55,000 nt of DNA, from contig NZ_CP012917.1 in the NCBI RefSeq assembly GCF_001315015.1, positions 1 through 55,000 on the forward strand, written 5' to 3'. The notes beneath the pieces are model-generated. The model was not told where the DNA came from and ran no database searches. It saw only the letters and a program-made list of their open reading frames with translations. This DNA is from Azospirillum brasilense. GTDB lineage: Bacteria; Pseudomonadota; Alphaproteobacteria; Azospirillales; Azospirillaceae. The position numbers were made by a program, and so were the translations under genes. This document shows, piece by piece, positions 15,669-24,450 of this stretch (its first letter is position 1; the number at the start of each line of letters is the position of its first letter).

Positions 15669-16235
15669 ATGCGTTCTCCGACGAGCACAACAGCAAAACC
15701 CGCCCCGAACCCCACCATGCACCGGCGCGCCTTCCTGGCGGCCTCAGCCACCGCCGCCGCGGCGACGGCCATCCTGGTGTCGGGCGGGGCGATCCTCTGC
15801 CCGCGCGAGGCCTGGGGGTACGAAACCAAGGCGCTGGCGCCCGACACCATGCGCTCGCTGATCCGGGTGTCGCGGGACATCTACCCGCACGACCGGCTGG
15901 CCGACCGCTTCTACGCCGTCGCCATGAAGGCGCAGGACGAGAAGGCGGCCGCCGACGCCGCCCTCAAGGAGCTGTACGAGTCCGGCATGGCGAAGCTCGA
16001 CCGGCTGGCCAAGGCCAAGCACGACGCGCCCTACGCGGAGGTCGGCTGGGAGGCCGACCGGGTCCGGCTGCTGCACGAGATCGAGGCCGACCCCTTCTTC
16101 CAGACGGTGCGCGGCGGGCTGGTCACCGGAATCTACAACAACCAGGAGGTCTGGCCGCTCTTCGGCTACGAGGGCGAGAGCGCGTCCAAGGGCGGCTACA
16201 TCGACCGCGGATTCAACGACATCGAGTGGCTCTGA
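15669..16235 (+). CDS. Tat-exported gluconate 2-dehydrogenase subunit 3-like protein
   Basis: A 188-residue small subunit of a periplasmic FAD-linked sugar/alcohol dehydrogenase. A twin-arginine signal is present at residues 17-45: HRRAFLAAS followed by a hydrophobic Ala-rich stretch. The mature region contains RDIYPHDRLADRFYAVAM and a C-terminal GLVTGIYNNQEVWPLFGYEG, as in family PF13618. GGGAGGAAG precedes ATG 15669. The subunit normally carries the signal-less GMC flavoprotein across the membrane, and that gene follows 28 bases later. The usual cytochrome c subunit is not encoded nearby. Confidence 0.87.
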   Translation: MRSPTSTTAKPAPNPTMHRRAFLAASATAAAATAILVSGGAILCPREAWGYETKALAPDTMRSLIRVSRDIYPHDRLADRFYAVAMKAQDEKAAADAALKELYESGMAKLDRLAKAKHDAPYAEVGWEADRVRLLHEIEADPFFQTVRGGLVTGIYNNQEVWPLFGYEGESASKGGYIDRGFNDIEWL

Positions 16236-16263
16236 CCACCGGCTCAGGAAGGATGTTTCAGCC

Positions 16264-17835
16264 ATGGCAGCGAAATTCGACCTGAACGACGACAGCGTCG
16301 TGGTGATCGTGGGCTCCGGGGCCGGCGGCGGCACGCTGGGCACCCAACTGGCGCTGAAGGGCATCAGGACGGTGATCCTGGAAGCCGGCGGCCGCCACAA
16401 CATGGAGGATTTCCAGAACGACGAATGGGCCAGCTTCGCCCAGATCTCCTGGCTCGACCCGCGCACCACCTCGGGAAGCTGGCGGGTGTCACGCGACTTC
16501 CCCGGCCTGCCGGCCTGGATCGTCAAGGCGGTCGGCGGCTCCACCGTGCATTGGGCGGGTGCGTCGCTGCGCTTCCAGCCGCACGAGTTCAAGACGCGCA
16601 CCGCCTACGGCGAGGTCGCCGGCGCCAACCTGCTGGACTGGCCGATCACGCTGGAGGAGTTGGAGCCCTGGTACGCCAAGGCGGAGGACCGCATGGGCGT
16701 CACCCGCACCAACGGCATCCCCGGCCTGCCCGGCAACAACAACTTCAAGGTCCTGAAGGCCGGCGCCGACAAGATGGGCTACACGGAGTGCCACACCGGC
16801 AACATGGCCATCAACTCACAGCCCCGCGACGGGCGCGGCTCCTGCCAGCAGATCGGCTTCTGTTTCCAGGGCTGCAAGTCCGGGGCGAAGTGGTCCACCC
16901 TGATCGCCGAGATTCCCAAGGGCGAGGAGACCGGCAAGCTGGAGGTCCGCGCCAACGCCCAGGTGCTGAAGATCGAGCATGACGCCAAGGGCAAGGTGAC
17001 CGGCGTCGTCTACGCCGACAAGGACGGGGCGATCCAGCGCCAGAAGGCCCGCATCGTCGCGGTGGCCGGCAACTCCATCGAAAGCCCCCGCCTGCTGTTG
17101 AACTCCGCGTCCTCCCTGTTCCCGGACGGTCTCGCCAACTCCTCCGGACAGGTGGGGCGGAACTACATGCGGCACATGACCGGCTCGGTCTACGGCGTGT
17201 TCGAGAAGCCGGTGCGCATGTACCGCGGCACCACCATGGCCGGCATCATCCGCGACGAGGCGAAGAACAAGCCCGACCGCGGTTTCGTCGGCGGGTACGA
17301 GATGGAGACCCTGTCGCTCGGCCTGCCCTTCATGGCCGCCTTCCTCGACCCCGGCGCCTGGGGGCGGGAATTCACCTCGGCGCTCGACGGCTACGACCAT
17401 ATGGCCGGCATGTGGCTGGTCGGCGAGGACATGCCGCAGGAAAGCAACCGCATCACCCTGCACGCCGACAAGAAGGACAAGTACGGGATGCCCGTCCCCA
17501 ACGTCCATTTCGACGACCACCCCAACGACGTCGCCATGCGCCAGCACGCCTACCGGCAGGGCATGGCGCTGTATGAATCGGTGGGGGCGACCCGCAGCTT
17601 CCCGACGCCGCCCTACCCGTCCACCCACAATCTGGGCACCAACCGGATGAGCGAGAAGGCGCGCGACGGCGTGGTGAACAAGTGGGGCCAGACCCACGAC
17701 GTGGCGAACCTGTTCGTCTCCGACGGCTCGCAGTTCACCACCGGCGGGGCCGAAAATCCCACCCTGACCATCGTCGCGCTGGCGCTGCGCCAAGCCGACT
17801 ACATCGCCGGCCAAATGGCCAAGAACGCGATCTGA
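16264..17835 (+). CDS. GMC-family FAD dehydrogenase (gluconate/sugar dehydrogenase large subunit-like)
   Basis: A 523-residue flavoprotein. The dinucleotide motif GSGAGGGTLGTQLALKG is near residue 19, then LEAGGRHN and VGGSTVHWAGASLRF for FAD binding. The C-terminal GMC domain has STHNLGTNRM and SQFTTGGAENPTLTIVALALR, holding the catalytic His and Asn region. A cysteine-containing loop near residues 197-207 (GSCQQIGFCFQGCKSGA) is typical of the bacterial three-subunit gluconate dehydrogenase type. No signal peptide is seen; export would depend on the preceding Tat subunit. The electron acceptor is missing locally, so a cytochrome encoded elsewhere must serve. The actual sugar or polyol substrate is unknown. 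Confidence 0.9.
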   Translation: MAAKFDLNDDSVVVIVGSGAGGGTLGTQLALKGIRTVILEAGGRHNMEDFQNDEWASFAQISWLDPRTTSGSWRVSRDFPGLPAWIVKAVGGSTVHWAGASLRFQPHEFKTRTAYGEVAGANLLDWPITLEELEPWYAKAEDRMGVTRTNGIPGLPGNNNFKVLKAGADKMGYTECHTGNMAINSQPRDGRGSCQQIGFCFQGCKSGAKWSTLIAEIPKGEETGKLEVRANAQVLKIEHDAKGKVTGVVYADKDGAIQRQKARIVAVAGNSIESPRLLLNSASSLFPDGLANSSGQVGRNYMRHMTGSVYGVFEKPVRMYRGTTMAGIIRDEAKNKPDRGFVGGYEMETLSLGLPFMAAFLDPGAWGREFTSALDGYDHMAGMWLVGEDMPQESNRITLHADKKDKYGMPVPNVHFDDHPNDVAMRQHAYRQGMALYESVGATRSFPTPPYPSTHNLGTNRMSEKARDGVVNKWGQTHDVANLFVSDGSQFTTGGAENPTLTIVALALRQADYIAGQMAKNAI

Positions 17836-17878
17836 TCGCTGTTCTGTCCCATTATTCGGGAGGCTTCGCGGATTACAG

Positions 17879-17914
17879 CCCCTCTCTTCCGGACGGAGGA
17901 GGGGGGCACTCTTT
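17879..17914 (+). terminator. possible terminator of the GMC dehydrogenase gene
   Basis: CCCCTC and GAGGGG pair across a 14-base loop in the 84-base gap between convergent genes, followed by a short T-rich stretch. Weak for an intrinsic terminator. Confidence 0.3.
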
Positions 17915-17919
17915 TGCGC

Positions 17920-18312
17920 TCAGGCCGTCTCGCGTTCTTTTTCCGGGGCGGGAAAAGAGGCCGCAATTCCCACCGGAAGGACGGCGGCGGCCACCGCGGC
18001 GAAATCGGTGCGCGCCTCCCGCTCCAGTTCTTCCACGCAGGGGCGGTGGCCCTTCACTTCCTGGGCGTAGGTCAGGCAAGCGCAGCGCAGCAGGCCGGCG
18101 AAATTGCGCCGCTCCACTCCGCGGGCCAAGACTTCGTCGTGCAACTTTGACAAGAAGCGACCCAGAGAGACGCCCTGCATCGCCGCGATTTCCTCCAGCG
18201 CGTCCCAGAAGGCCGCTTCCAGACAGACGCTTGTCGAGTGACCGCTGAGGCGGACCCGCCGGGTTACCATGCGGAAGCGCTCCGGGTCCTGACCGGCAAA
18301 AATTCGGCACAT
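17920..18312 (-). CDS. ribbon-helix-helix domain protein (RHH_4-like)
   Basis: A 130-residue small putative DNA-binding protein. The core MVTRRVRLSGHSTSVCLEAA, then FWDALEEIAAMQGVSLGRF, contains the short beta strand and two helices of the RHH fold as seen in PF13467, and NFAGLLRCACLTYAQEV continues the family pattern. A very strong GGAAGGAG site precedes ATG 18312. The alanine-rich C-terminus ends EKERETA. It converges with the GMC gene and is divergent from the mutase fusion across a 412-base gap, so it could regulate either itself or that locus, but no operator was identified. Confidence 0.83.
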   Translation of the reverse strand: MCRIFAGQDPERFRMVTRRVRLSGHSTSVCLEAAFWDALEEIAAMQGVSLGRFLSKLHDEVLARGVERRNFAGLLRCACLTYAQEVKGHRPCVEELEREARTDFAAVAAAVLPVGIAASFPAPEKERETA

Positions 18313-18724
18313 CCCTCGTCTCCTTCCAAACTTCCCCGACTCCTTGAATGCACTATGAACGGAAAATCCGTAATGCGCATTAACTTCCGAAAGACGGAAC
18401 CCGCCCAGGTCGAGTGAAGAGAGAGAAACATCACCGAATCCGCGCGCGTCGAAAAGCACTGGAGACGCCCAGTCTTCCCCGGATACCACCCCCGCCCGCT
18501 GAAATATGCGCTTACCTCAGCCAACCCGGCGCAAAAGAACGAGCGCTGAGAATATGGGGAACCGTTTTCCACAACGCATTTCTGTCACGGAACCCACCCC
18601 TGCCGACCCCGTTATTGGTTTCCGGTTTTCGACGCCATTCCGCTGCGCCGCAAAAATCCACTGTATTCGTGGCGAATTCCCCGGCGGCAACCCGACGACA
18701 CGTCATTGAAGAGAGGATGGAAAC
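18313..18724. other. 412-base intergenic region between the RHH gene and the mutase fusion
   Basis: No convincing gene is seen. Base composition is more AT-rich than the flanks. It contains the divergent promoters, including a stress-sigma type promoter listed separately, and a GGGGAACCGTTTTCC stretch at about 18557 with imperfect dyad symmetry. Confidence 0.6.
18589..18613 (+). promoter_or_regulatory. EcfG-type (general stress sigma) promoter
   Basis: GGAAC at 18589-18593, exactly 16 bases, then CGTT at 18610-18613. This equals the alphaproteobacterial EcfG consensus GGAAC-N16/17-cGTT. It points at the glycosyltransferase/mutase fusion, giving a leader of roughly 105 bases. The match is exact but short, so chance is possible. 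Confidence 0.55.
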
Positions 18725-21193
18725 ATGAGTTGGGCCGGCCAACACCAGTTCCCAATCGGCAGAAACCGAAAAAGAACACGTCCGACCGCCGACTCTCCAC
18801 ACTCCGATTTCACCACCCAGCCCTCGCAGACCCTGATCTGCTTCTCGCACCTGCGCTGGAGCTTCGTTTATCAGCGTCCACAACACCTTATGTCGCGATT
18901 CGCGCGTGACCACCGCGTGCTGTTCGTCGAGGAGCCGATCCACAACGACACGCCCGAGCCCTGGCTGGACGTGCGCGAGGATGAGGGCGTCCTCGTCCTG
19001 GTGCCCCGCCTGCCCGCCGGCATGGACGGCGAGGCGGCCGTCACCGCCCAGCGCCAGCTTCTCGACCGCTATCTGGCCGAGGAAGGGGTAACCGATCCGA
19101 TCCTCTGGTACTACACGCCGATGAGCCTCGGCCTGTCCGGCCATCTGCGCGGAGCGCTGGTGGTCTACGACTGCATGGACGAGTTGTCGGCCTTCCACGG
19201 CGCCCCGCCGGAGCTGGTCGAGCGCGAGCGTCAGCTGATGGCGCGGGCCGACGTGGTGTTCACCGGCGGCGTCAGCCTCTACGAGGCCAAGCGCACCCTG
19301 CACCCCAACGCCCACGCGTTCCCCAGCAGCGTCGACATCGCCCATTTCGCCGCCGCCCGCGGCATCGTCGAGGAGCCCGCCGATCAGGCGGCCATCCCGC
19401 ACCCGCGGCTCGGCTTCTACGGCGTCATCGACGAGCGGCTGGACATCGCGTTGCTCGACGCCGCTGCCGCGGCCCGGCCCGACTGGCAGTTCGTCCTGGT
19501 CGGCCCGGTGGTGAAGATCGACCCGGCCGACCTGCCCCACCGTCCGAACATCCACTATCTCGGCCCGAAGAGCTACGACGACCTGCCGCACTATCTGGCG
19601 GGCTGGGACGTCGCCCTGATGCCCTTCGCGCGCAACGAGTCCACCCGCTTCATCAGCCCGACCAAGACGCCGGAATATCTGGCCGCCGGGCGCCCGGTCG
19701 TCTCCACCTCGATCACCGACGTGGTGCGCGGCTATGGCGACAGCGGCGTTGTCCGCATCGCCGACGCGCCGGAGGATTTCGTCGCCTCCGTCGAGGCCGC
19801 TCTGGCCGACGCCGCCGACCCGGAACGTCTGCGCGCCACCGCCGACCATGTCCTGCGCGACATGTCCTGGGACAAGACGCAGGGCCGCATGAAGACGCTG
19901 ATGGAGCAGGCCCGCCAGCGCGGACGCGCCGCGCCGCCGGCCCACCGCCCGACGCCGGCGATCCATCCGGCCAAGCATGTCAACGGGCGCGCCGCCGGCC
20001 GCCGCTCCGGCTTCGACTATCTGATCGTCGGGGCGGGCTTCGCCGGCAGCGTGCTGGCGGAGCGGTTGGCGGCGGGGCTGAACAAGCGGGTGCTGCTGAT
20101 CGACCGGCGTCCGCACATCGGCGGCAACGCCTACGATCACTACGACGACGCGGGCGTGCTGATCCACCGCTACGGCCCGCACATCTTCCACACCAACGCC
20201 AAGCCGGTCGCCGACTATCTGTCGCGCTTCACCAAGTGGCGCCCCTACGAGCACCGCGTCCTGGCGCGGGTGGACGAGCGCCTCGTCCCCATCCCGATCA
20301 ACCGGACCACGGTCAACCAGCTGTATGGGCTGGACCTCGACGAGGCCGGCGTGGCGGAGTTCCTGAAGAGCCGGGCGGAGCCGGTGGCCGAGGTCCGCAC
20401 CTCGGAGGACGTGGTGGTCGGCGCCGTCGGGCGGGAGCTGTACGAGACGTTCTTCCGCGGCTACACCCGCAAGCAGTGGGGCCTCGACCCGTCGCAGCTC
20501 GACAAGGCGGTGACCGCCCGCGTGCCGACGCGGACCAACGACGACGACCGCTATTTCGGCGACAGCTTCCAGGCGATGCCGCTGAACGGCTACACGCGGA
20601 TGTTCGAGAGCATGCTCGACCACCCGAACATCAAGGTAATGCTGAACACCGATTTCGACGACGTGCGGGACGAGATCGCCTATGACCGCATCGTCTTCAC
20701 CGGCCCCATCGACGAGTATTTCGGCCACCGCTTCGGCAAGCTGCCCTACCGTTCCCTGACCTTCCGGCACGAGACGGTCGACCGGGAGTGGTTCCAGCCC
20801 GTCGCCGTGGTGAACGAGCCGTCGGAGGCGGTGCCCTACACCCGCGTCACCGAGTACAAGCACCTGACCGGGCAAAGCCACCCGAGGACCAGCATCACCT
20901 ACGAGTATCCCGCCGCGCAGGGCGATCCCTACTACCCGATCCCCCGCCCGGAGAACCAGGAGCTGTTCCGCAAGTACCAGGCGCTGGCCGACAACACCCC
21001 GGACGTGATCTTCCTGGGCCGGCTCGGCACCTACCGCTACTACAACATGGACCAGGTGGTGGCGCAGGCGCTGGCGGTCTACGCCCGCCTGGAGAAGGAG
21101 GAGCAGCAGAGCCGCGGTCTCGCCGCCGCCGCGCGGGCCTTCGGCTCGCTGGGCGCGGAGCGGGAGGTGCGGGTCGCGGGGATGGGGGATTAG
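18725..21193 (+). CDS. glf: fused glycosyltransferase and UDP-galactopyranose mutase
   Basis: An 822-residue two-domain protein. Residues about 35-400 form a GT-B glycosyltransferase (CFSHLRWSFVYQRPQHLMSRF at the start, then DCMDELSAFHGAP and PTKTPEYLAAGRPVVST in the donor site). Residues about 430-795 form a complete flavin UDP-galactopyranose mutase: LIVGAGFAGSVLAERLA, RRPHIGGNAYDHYD, RYGPHIFHTN, TRKQWGLDPSQLDKAV and YFGDSFQAMPLNGYT. The mutase makes UDP-galactofuranose. The linked transferase could use it directly or act on another step of the same glycan. A low-complexity linker joins the halves near residues 400-428. ATG 18725 has GAGAGGA upstream. A GH1-like gene and an ABC exporter follow. 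Confidence 0.93.
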   Translation: MSWAGQHQFPIGRNRKRTRPTADSPHSDFTTQPSQTLICFSHLRWSFVYQRPQHLMSRFARDHRVLFVEEPIHNDTPEPWLDVREDEGVLVLVPRLPAGMDGEAAVTAQRQLLDRYLAEEGVTDPILWYYTPMSLGLSGHLRGALVVYDCMDELSAFHGAPPELVERERQLMARADVVFTGGVSLYEAKRTLHPNAHAFPSSVDIAHFAAARGIVEEPADQAAIPHPRLGFYGVIDERLDIALLDAAAAARPDWQFVLVGPVVKIDPADLPHRPNIHYLGPKSYDDLPHYLAGWDVALMPFARNESTRFISPTKTPEYLAAGRPVVSTSITDVVRGYGDSGVVRIADAPEDFVASVEAALADAADPERLRATADHVLRDMSWDKTQGRMKTLMEQARQRGRAAPPAHRPTPAIHPAKHVNGRAAGRRSGFDYLIVGAGFAGSVLAERLAAGLNKRVLLIDRRPHIGGNAYDHYDDAGVLIHRYGPHIFHTNAKPVADYLSRFTKWRPYEHRVLARVDERLVPIPINRTTVNQLYGLDLDEAGVAEFLKSRAEPVAEVRTSEDVVVGAVGRELYETFFRGYTRKQWGLDPSQLDKAVTARVPTRTNDDDRYFGDSFQAMPLNGYTRMFESMLDHPNIKVMLNTDFDDVRDEIAYDRIVFTGPIDEYFGHRFGKLPYRSLTFRHETVDREWFQPVAVVNEPSEAVPYTRVTEYKHLTGQSHPRTSITYEYPAAQGDPYYPIPRPENQELFRKYQALADNTPDVIFLGRLGTYRYYNMDQVVAQALAVYARLEKEEQQSRGLAAAARAFGSLGAEREVRVAGMGD

Positions 21194-21202
21194 GCGCATC
21201 CC

Positions 21203-21281
21203 TTGCCCCCACCCTTCCCACGGCTTCGCCGCGGGCCCCTTCCCTCCCCTGCGAAGCGGGGGAGGGTTAGGGAGGGGGCAA
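21203..21281. repeat. GC-rich nested palindromic intergenic element
   Basis: Outer arms TTGCCCCCACCCT (21203-21215) and AGGGAGGGGGCAA (21269-21281) pair at 12 of 13 positions. An inner hairpin CCCTCCCC / GGGGAGGG (21242-21266) has a nine-base loop. The form matches dispersed CCCTCCC-type intergenic repeats of GC-rich proteobacteria. Its G-rich right arm mimics a ribosome site before ATG 21281. Confidence 0.7.
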
Positions 21282-21319
21282 TGCCTCCCCAACTCCCCGC
21301 CCTCTACGAAGAGCCCCCC

Positions 21320-22468
21320 ATGCACACCCCCACCCTGTTCGACAGCGTCTTCCTCGGCGGCTTCGAATGCTCGACGCACCGGCGGCACGACGGGCGCCGG
21401 CTCGACCTGATCGCAGCGACCGGCCACGACCGGCTGGCCGCCGAGGACTACCGGCGCATGGCCGCGCACGGCCTGCGCAGCGTGCGCGACGGCGTGCGCT
21501 GGCACCTCATCGAAACCACGCCAGGCCACTACGACTGGTCCAGCCTGCTGCCCATGGTCCGCGCGGCGCGGGAGGCCGGGGTCCAGGTGATCTGGGACCT
21601 CTGCCATTATGGCTGGCCGGACGACATCGACATCTGGCGCCCCGCCTTCGTGGAGCGCTTCGCCCGCTTCGCCGGGGCCGCCGCCGCCCTGCTCCGCGAC
21701 GAGGGCGTGGAGGCGCCCGCCTATTGCCCGGTCAATGAAATCTCCTACTGGGCCTGGGCCGGCGGCGACATGAAGCGCTTCAACCCGATGGCCGAGCGCC
21801 GCGGGGCCGAACTCAAGCATCAGCTCGTCCGCGCCAGCATCGCGGCCATCGACGCGATCCGCGCCGCCGACCCGCGCGCCCGCATCGTCCAGGTCGATCC
21901 GGTCATCAACGTGCTGCCCCGCCCCGACCGCAAGGGCGACGCCGGGGCGGCGGAGGAGGCCCGGCTGGCCCAGTACGAGGCGTGGGACATGATCGGCGGC
22001 CACGCCTGGCCGGGGTTGGGCGGCAAGCCGGAGTATCTGGACGTGATCGGAGTTAACTACTACTCCGACAACCAGTGGTTCCTGAAGGGTGGCACCATCG
22101 GGCGCGACGACCCGCGCTACCGTCCCTTCGCCGACATCCTGGCGGAGGTCCACCGGCGCTACGGCCGCCCGGTCCTGGTGGCCGAGACCGGCGCCGAGGG
22201 CGACGCCCGCGTGCCCTGGCTCGACTATGTGACGGGGGAGGTGATCGCGGCCCTGAAGGCCGATGTGCCGGTGGAGGGAGTCTGCCTGTACCCGATCCTC
22301 GACTATCCCGGCTGGGCCAACGATCGCCATTGCGAGACCGGCCTCTACGGTCTGTGCGACGAAAAGGGCGGGCGTTGCCTCCATCAACCGCTGGCCGCGG
22401 CGCTGGAGCGCGGACAGGCCCGCATCGGCGCGCTGCTCGGCCAGCCACAGTTCCAGGCGGCTCAATGA
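21320..22468 (+). CDS. glycoside hydrolase, GH1-like TIM barrel
   Basis: A 382-residue (alpha/beta)8 glycosidase-like protein without signal peptide. The barrel begins with SVFLGGFECSTHRRHDGRR, followed by GLRSVRDGVRWHLIETTPGH and VIWDLCHYGWPDDID. Putative acid/base Glu is in CPVNEISYW and putative nucleophile Glu in VLVAETGAEGD, the positions expected for GH1. YLDVIGVNYYSDNQWF is another barrel strand typical of GH1. ATG 21320 is preferred (GAAGAG upstream); ATG 21281 uses purines belonging to a repeat. It overlaps the ABC gene by four bases. In this context it may trim an intracellular glycan or glycolipid; the substrate is unknown. Confidence 0.82.
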   Translation: MHTPTLFDSVFLGGFECSTHRRHDGRRLDLIAATGHDRLAAEDYRRMAAHGLRSVRDGVRWHLIETTPGHYDWSSLLPMVRAAREAGVQVIWDLCHYGWPDDIDIWRPAFVERFARFAGAAAALLRDEGVEAPAYCPVNEISYWAWAGGDMKRFNPMAERRGAELKHQLVRASIAAIDAIRAADPRARIVQVDPVINVLPRPDRKGDAGAAEEARLAQYEAWDMIGGHAWPGLGGKPEYLDVIGVNYYSDNQWFLKGGTIGRDDPRYRPFADILAEVHRRYGRPVLVAETGAEGDARVPWLDYVTGEVIAALKADVPVEGVCLYPILDYPGWANDRHCETGLYGLCDEKGGRCLHQPLAAALERGQARIGALLGQPQFQAAQ

Positions 22469-24231
22469 GCGGTTCCAGCACAGACGCCATCCCGGACCGT
22501 CCCGGCCGCTTCCTGCTGCGCTACATCCGGCGGCGGCCCTGGTCGTTCGGCGGGCTGTTCTCGGTGATCGTGGCGGCGGCGGGCTGCGCGGTCGCCGTGC
22601 AGTACGGGATGAAGCTGCTGATCGACGCCATGGCCTCCCCCGACCGGGCGGCGGCGGACGTCTGGACTCCGCTCGGCCTGTTCCTCGGCTTCATCGCGGC
22701 GGAGAACGTGCTGTGGCGGCTGGGCGGCTGGCTCGGCTGCCGGACGGTGCTGGCGACCGGCGTGGACATGCGGCTGGACCTGTTCCGCCACCTGACCGGC
22801 CATTCGATGCGCTACTTCTCGGAGCATCTGGCCGGATCGCTGGGCAACCGCATCGCCGCCACCGAGAACGCCGCCACCACCATCTTCCGCACCCTGACCT
22901 GGAGCATCGTCCCGCCGGTCACCGACTTCCTGGGGGCGGTGCTGGTGCTGCTGACCATCCATTGGGGCATGGCGGCGGCGCTGGTGATGTTCGCCGTGGT
23001 GGTCGCCGTCGCCATCGTCGGGCTGGGGCTGCGCGGCCGGACGGTTCACCACGCCTTCGCCGAACAGTCCGCCCGCACCAACGGCGAGCTGGTCGACGTG
23101 GTGTCCAACGTCTGGACGGTGAAGGCCTTCTCCGCCCGCGGGCGCGAGCGCGAGCGCCTGCGGCAGGCCTTCACGGTGGAGGCCGGGGCGCACCGCCGCA
23201 GTTGGATGCATCTGGAGAAGACCCGCGTCGTCCACGACGTCTGTCTGTGGGTGATGGCCGGGTCGATGCTGCTGTGGGCGCTGCTGCTGTGGCGGGACGG
23301 CACGATCACCACCGGCGACGTGGTGATCGTCAGCGCGCTCACCTTCCGCATCCTGCACGGCTCCCGCGACCTCGCCTTCGCGCTGGTCACCGCCACCCAG
23401 CAGGTCAGCGCCATCGACGAGAGCCTGCGGGTGATCGCCCGCCCCCACGACGTGCTCGACCCCGTGCCCGCCGAACCCGCCAAGCCCGGTGGCGGCACCA
23501 TCGCCTTCGAGCGGGTCTCCTACCGCTATCCCGAAGGGCGCAAGGTGCTGGAGGATTTCAGCCTGACCATCCCGGCCGGGCAGAAGGTCGGGCTGGTCGG
23601 GCCGTCGGGGGCCGGCAAGTCCACCATCATCAGCCTGATCCAGCGGCTGGACGACGTGCAGCGCGGCGACATCCTCATCGACGGCCAGCCGCTGACCGCG
23701 CTCGCCCAGGACGACCTGCGCGCCAAGATCGCCGTGGTGCCCCAGGACATCGCGCTGTTCCACCGCCCGATCCTGGAGAACATCCGCTACGGCCGCCCCG
23801 ACGCCAGTGACGAGGAGGTGTTCGAGGCCGCCCGCCATGCCTTCTGCGACGGCTTCATCCGGCAGTTGCCGGAAGGCTACGGCACGCTGGTCGGCGAGCG
23901 CGGCGTGCGGCTGTCGGGCGGGCAGCGGCAGCGGCTGGGCATCGCCCGCGCCTTCCTGAAGAACGCGCCGATCCTGATCCTCGACGAGGCGACCTCCGCC
24001 CTCGACACCCAGTCGGAGCAGGAGATCCAGGCGGCGCTGGCCAATCTGGCCCAGGGTCGGACGGTGGTCGCGGTGGCTCACCGGCTGTCGACCGTGTCGG
24101 CCTTCGACCGCGTCCTGGTCCTGGTCGACGGCCGCATCGCCGAGGACGGCCATCCCACCGAGTTGCGGCGGCGCGGAGGACTTTTCAACTCCCTGTGGCA
24201 GCTCCAGGCGCAGGGCTTCGCGGCGGAATAG
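22465..24231 (+). CDS. ABC transporter with fused permease and ATPase domains (type IV exporter)
   Basis: A 588-residue half-transporter that should work as a dimer. Residues about 20-315 hold six membrane helices. The nucleotide-binding domain spans about 345-585, with Walker A GPSGAGKST, Q-loop VVPQDIALF, signature LSGGQRQRLGIARA, Walker B ILILDEATSALD and H-loop AVAHRLSTV. It resembles lipid-linked glycan and multidrug exporters of the MsbA kind. ATG 22465 overlaps the glycosidase stop (ATGA), so translation is coupled with that gene. A role in exporting the product made by the upstream glycosyltransferase-mutase is plausible but not shown by sequence. Confidence 0.93.
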   Translation: MSGSSTDAIPDRPGRFLLRYIRRRPWSFGGLFSVIVAAAGCAVAVQYGMKLLIDAMASPDRAAADVWTPLGLFLGFIAAENVLWRLGGWLGCRTVLATGVDMRLDLFRHLTGHSMRYFSEHLAGSLGNRIAATENAATTIFRTLTWSIVPPVTDFLGAVLVLLTIHWGMAAALVMFAVVVAVAIVGLGLRGRTVHHAFAEQSARTNGELVDVVSNVWTVKAFSARGRERERLRQAFTVEAGAHRRSWMHLEKTRVVHDVCLWVMAGSMLLWALLLWRDGTITTGDVVIVSALTFRILHGSRDLAFALVTATQQVSAIDESLRVIARPHDVLDPVPAEPAKPGGGTIAFERVSYRYPEGRKVLEDFSLTIPAGQKVGLVGPSGAGKSTIISLIQRLDDVQRGDILIDGQPLTALAQDDLRAKIAVVPQDIALFHRPILENIRYGRPDASDEEVFEAARHAFCDGFIRQLPEGYGTLVGERGVRLSGGQRQRLGIARAFLKNAPILILDEATSALDTQSEQEIQAALANLAQGRTVVAVAHRLSTVSAFDRVLVLVDGRIAEDGHPTELRRRGGLFNSLWQLQAQGFAAE

Positions 24232-24450
24232 TCGGAGCCGCCCGGCGACCCCCGCACCGTGGCGCGGGAGCCGCATCAGCCGGAACGGTTAGGGAAAACG
24301 GACCTTCGACGAGCTATCTTTCCGGGCCCGGTGTGTTAAGACACCAGACGCAACCTCGCCGCGGCCCGAAAGCTCGATGAAAGCCACGACCGACGATAGC
24401 AGCCTTGAGATTCAGACCCTTATTCCGTCCGAAATTCACGGAGCCGGCGC

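Noticed and set aside
21281..21320. ATG 21281 as start of the glycosidase
   Set aside because: Its apparent ribosome site is the arm of a palindromic repeat; ATG 21320 has its own site and begins just before homology.
18512..22465. Open frame of 1317 codons on the minus strand
   Set aside because: Antisense to the mutase fusion and glycosidase genes, with low-complexity product and no family features.
24232..24450. GGAAC near 24280 as second stress promoter
   Set aside because: No CGTT stands at 16-17 bases after it.
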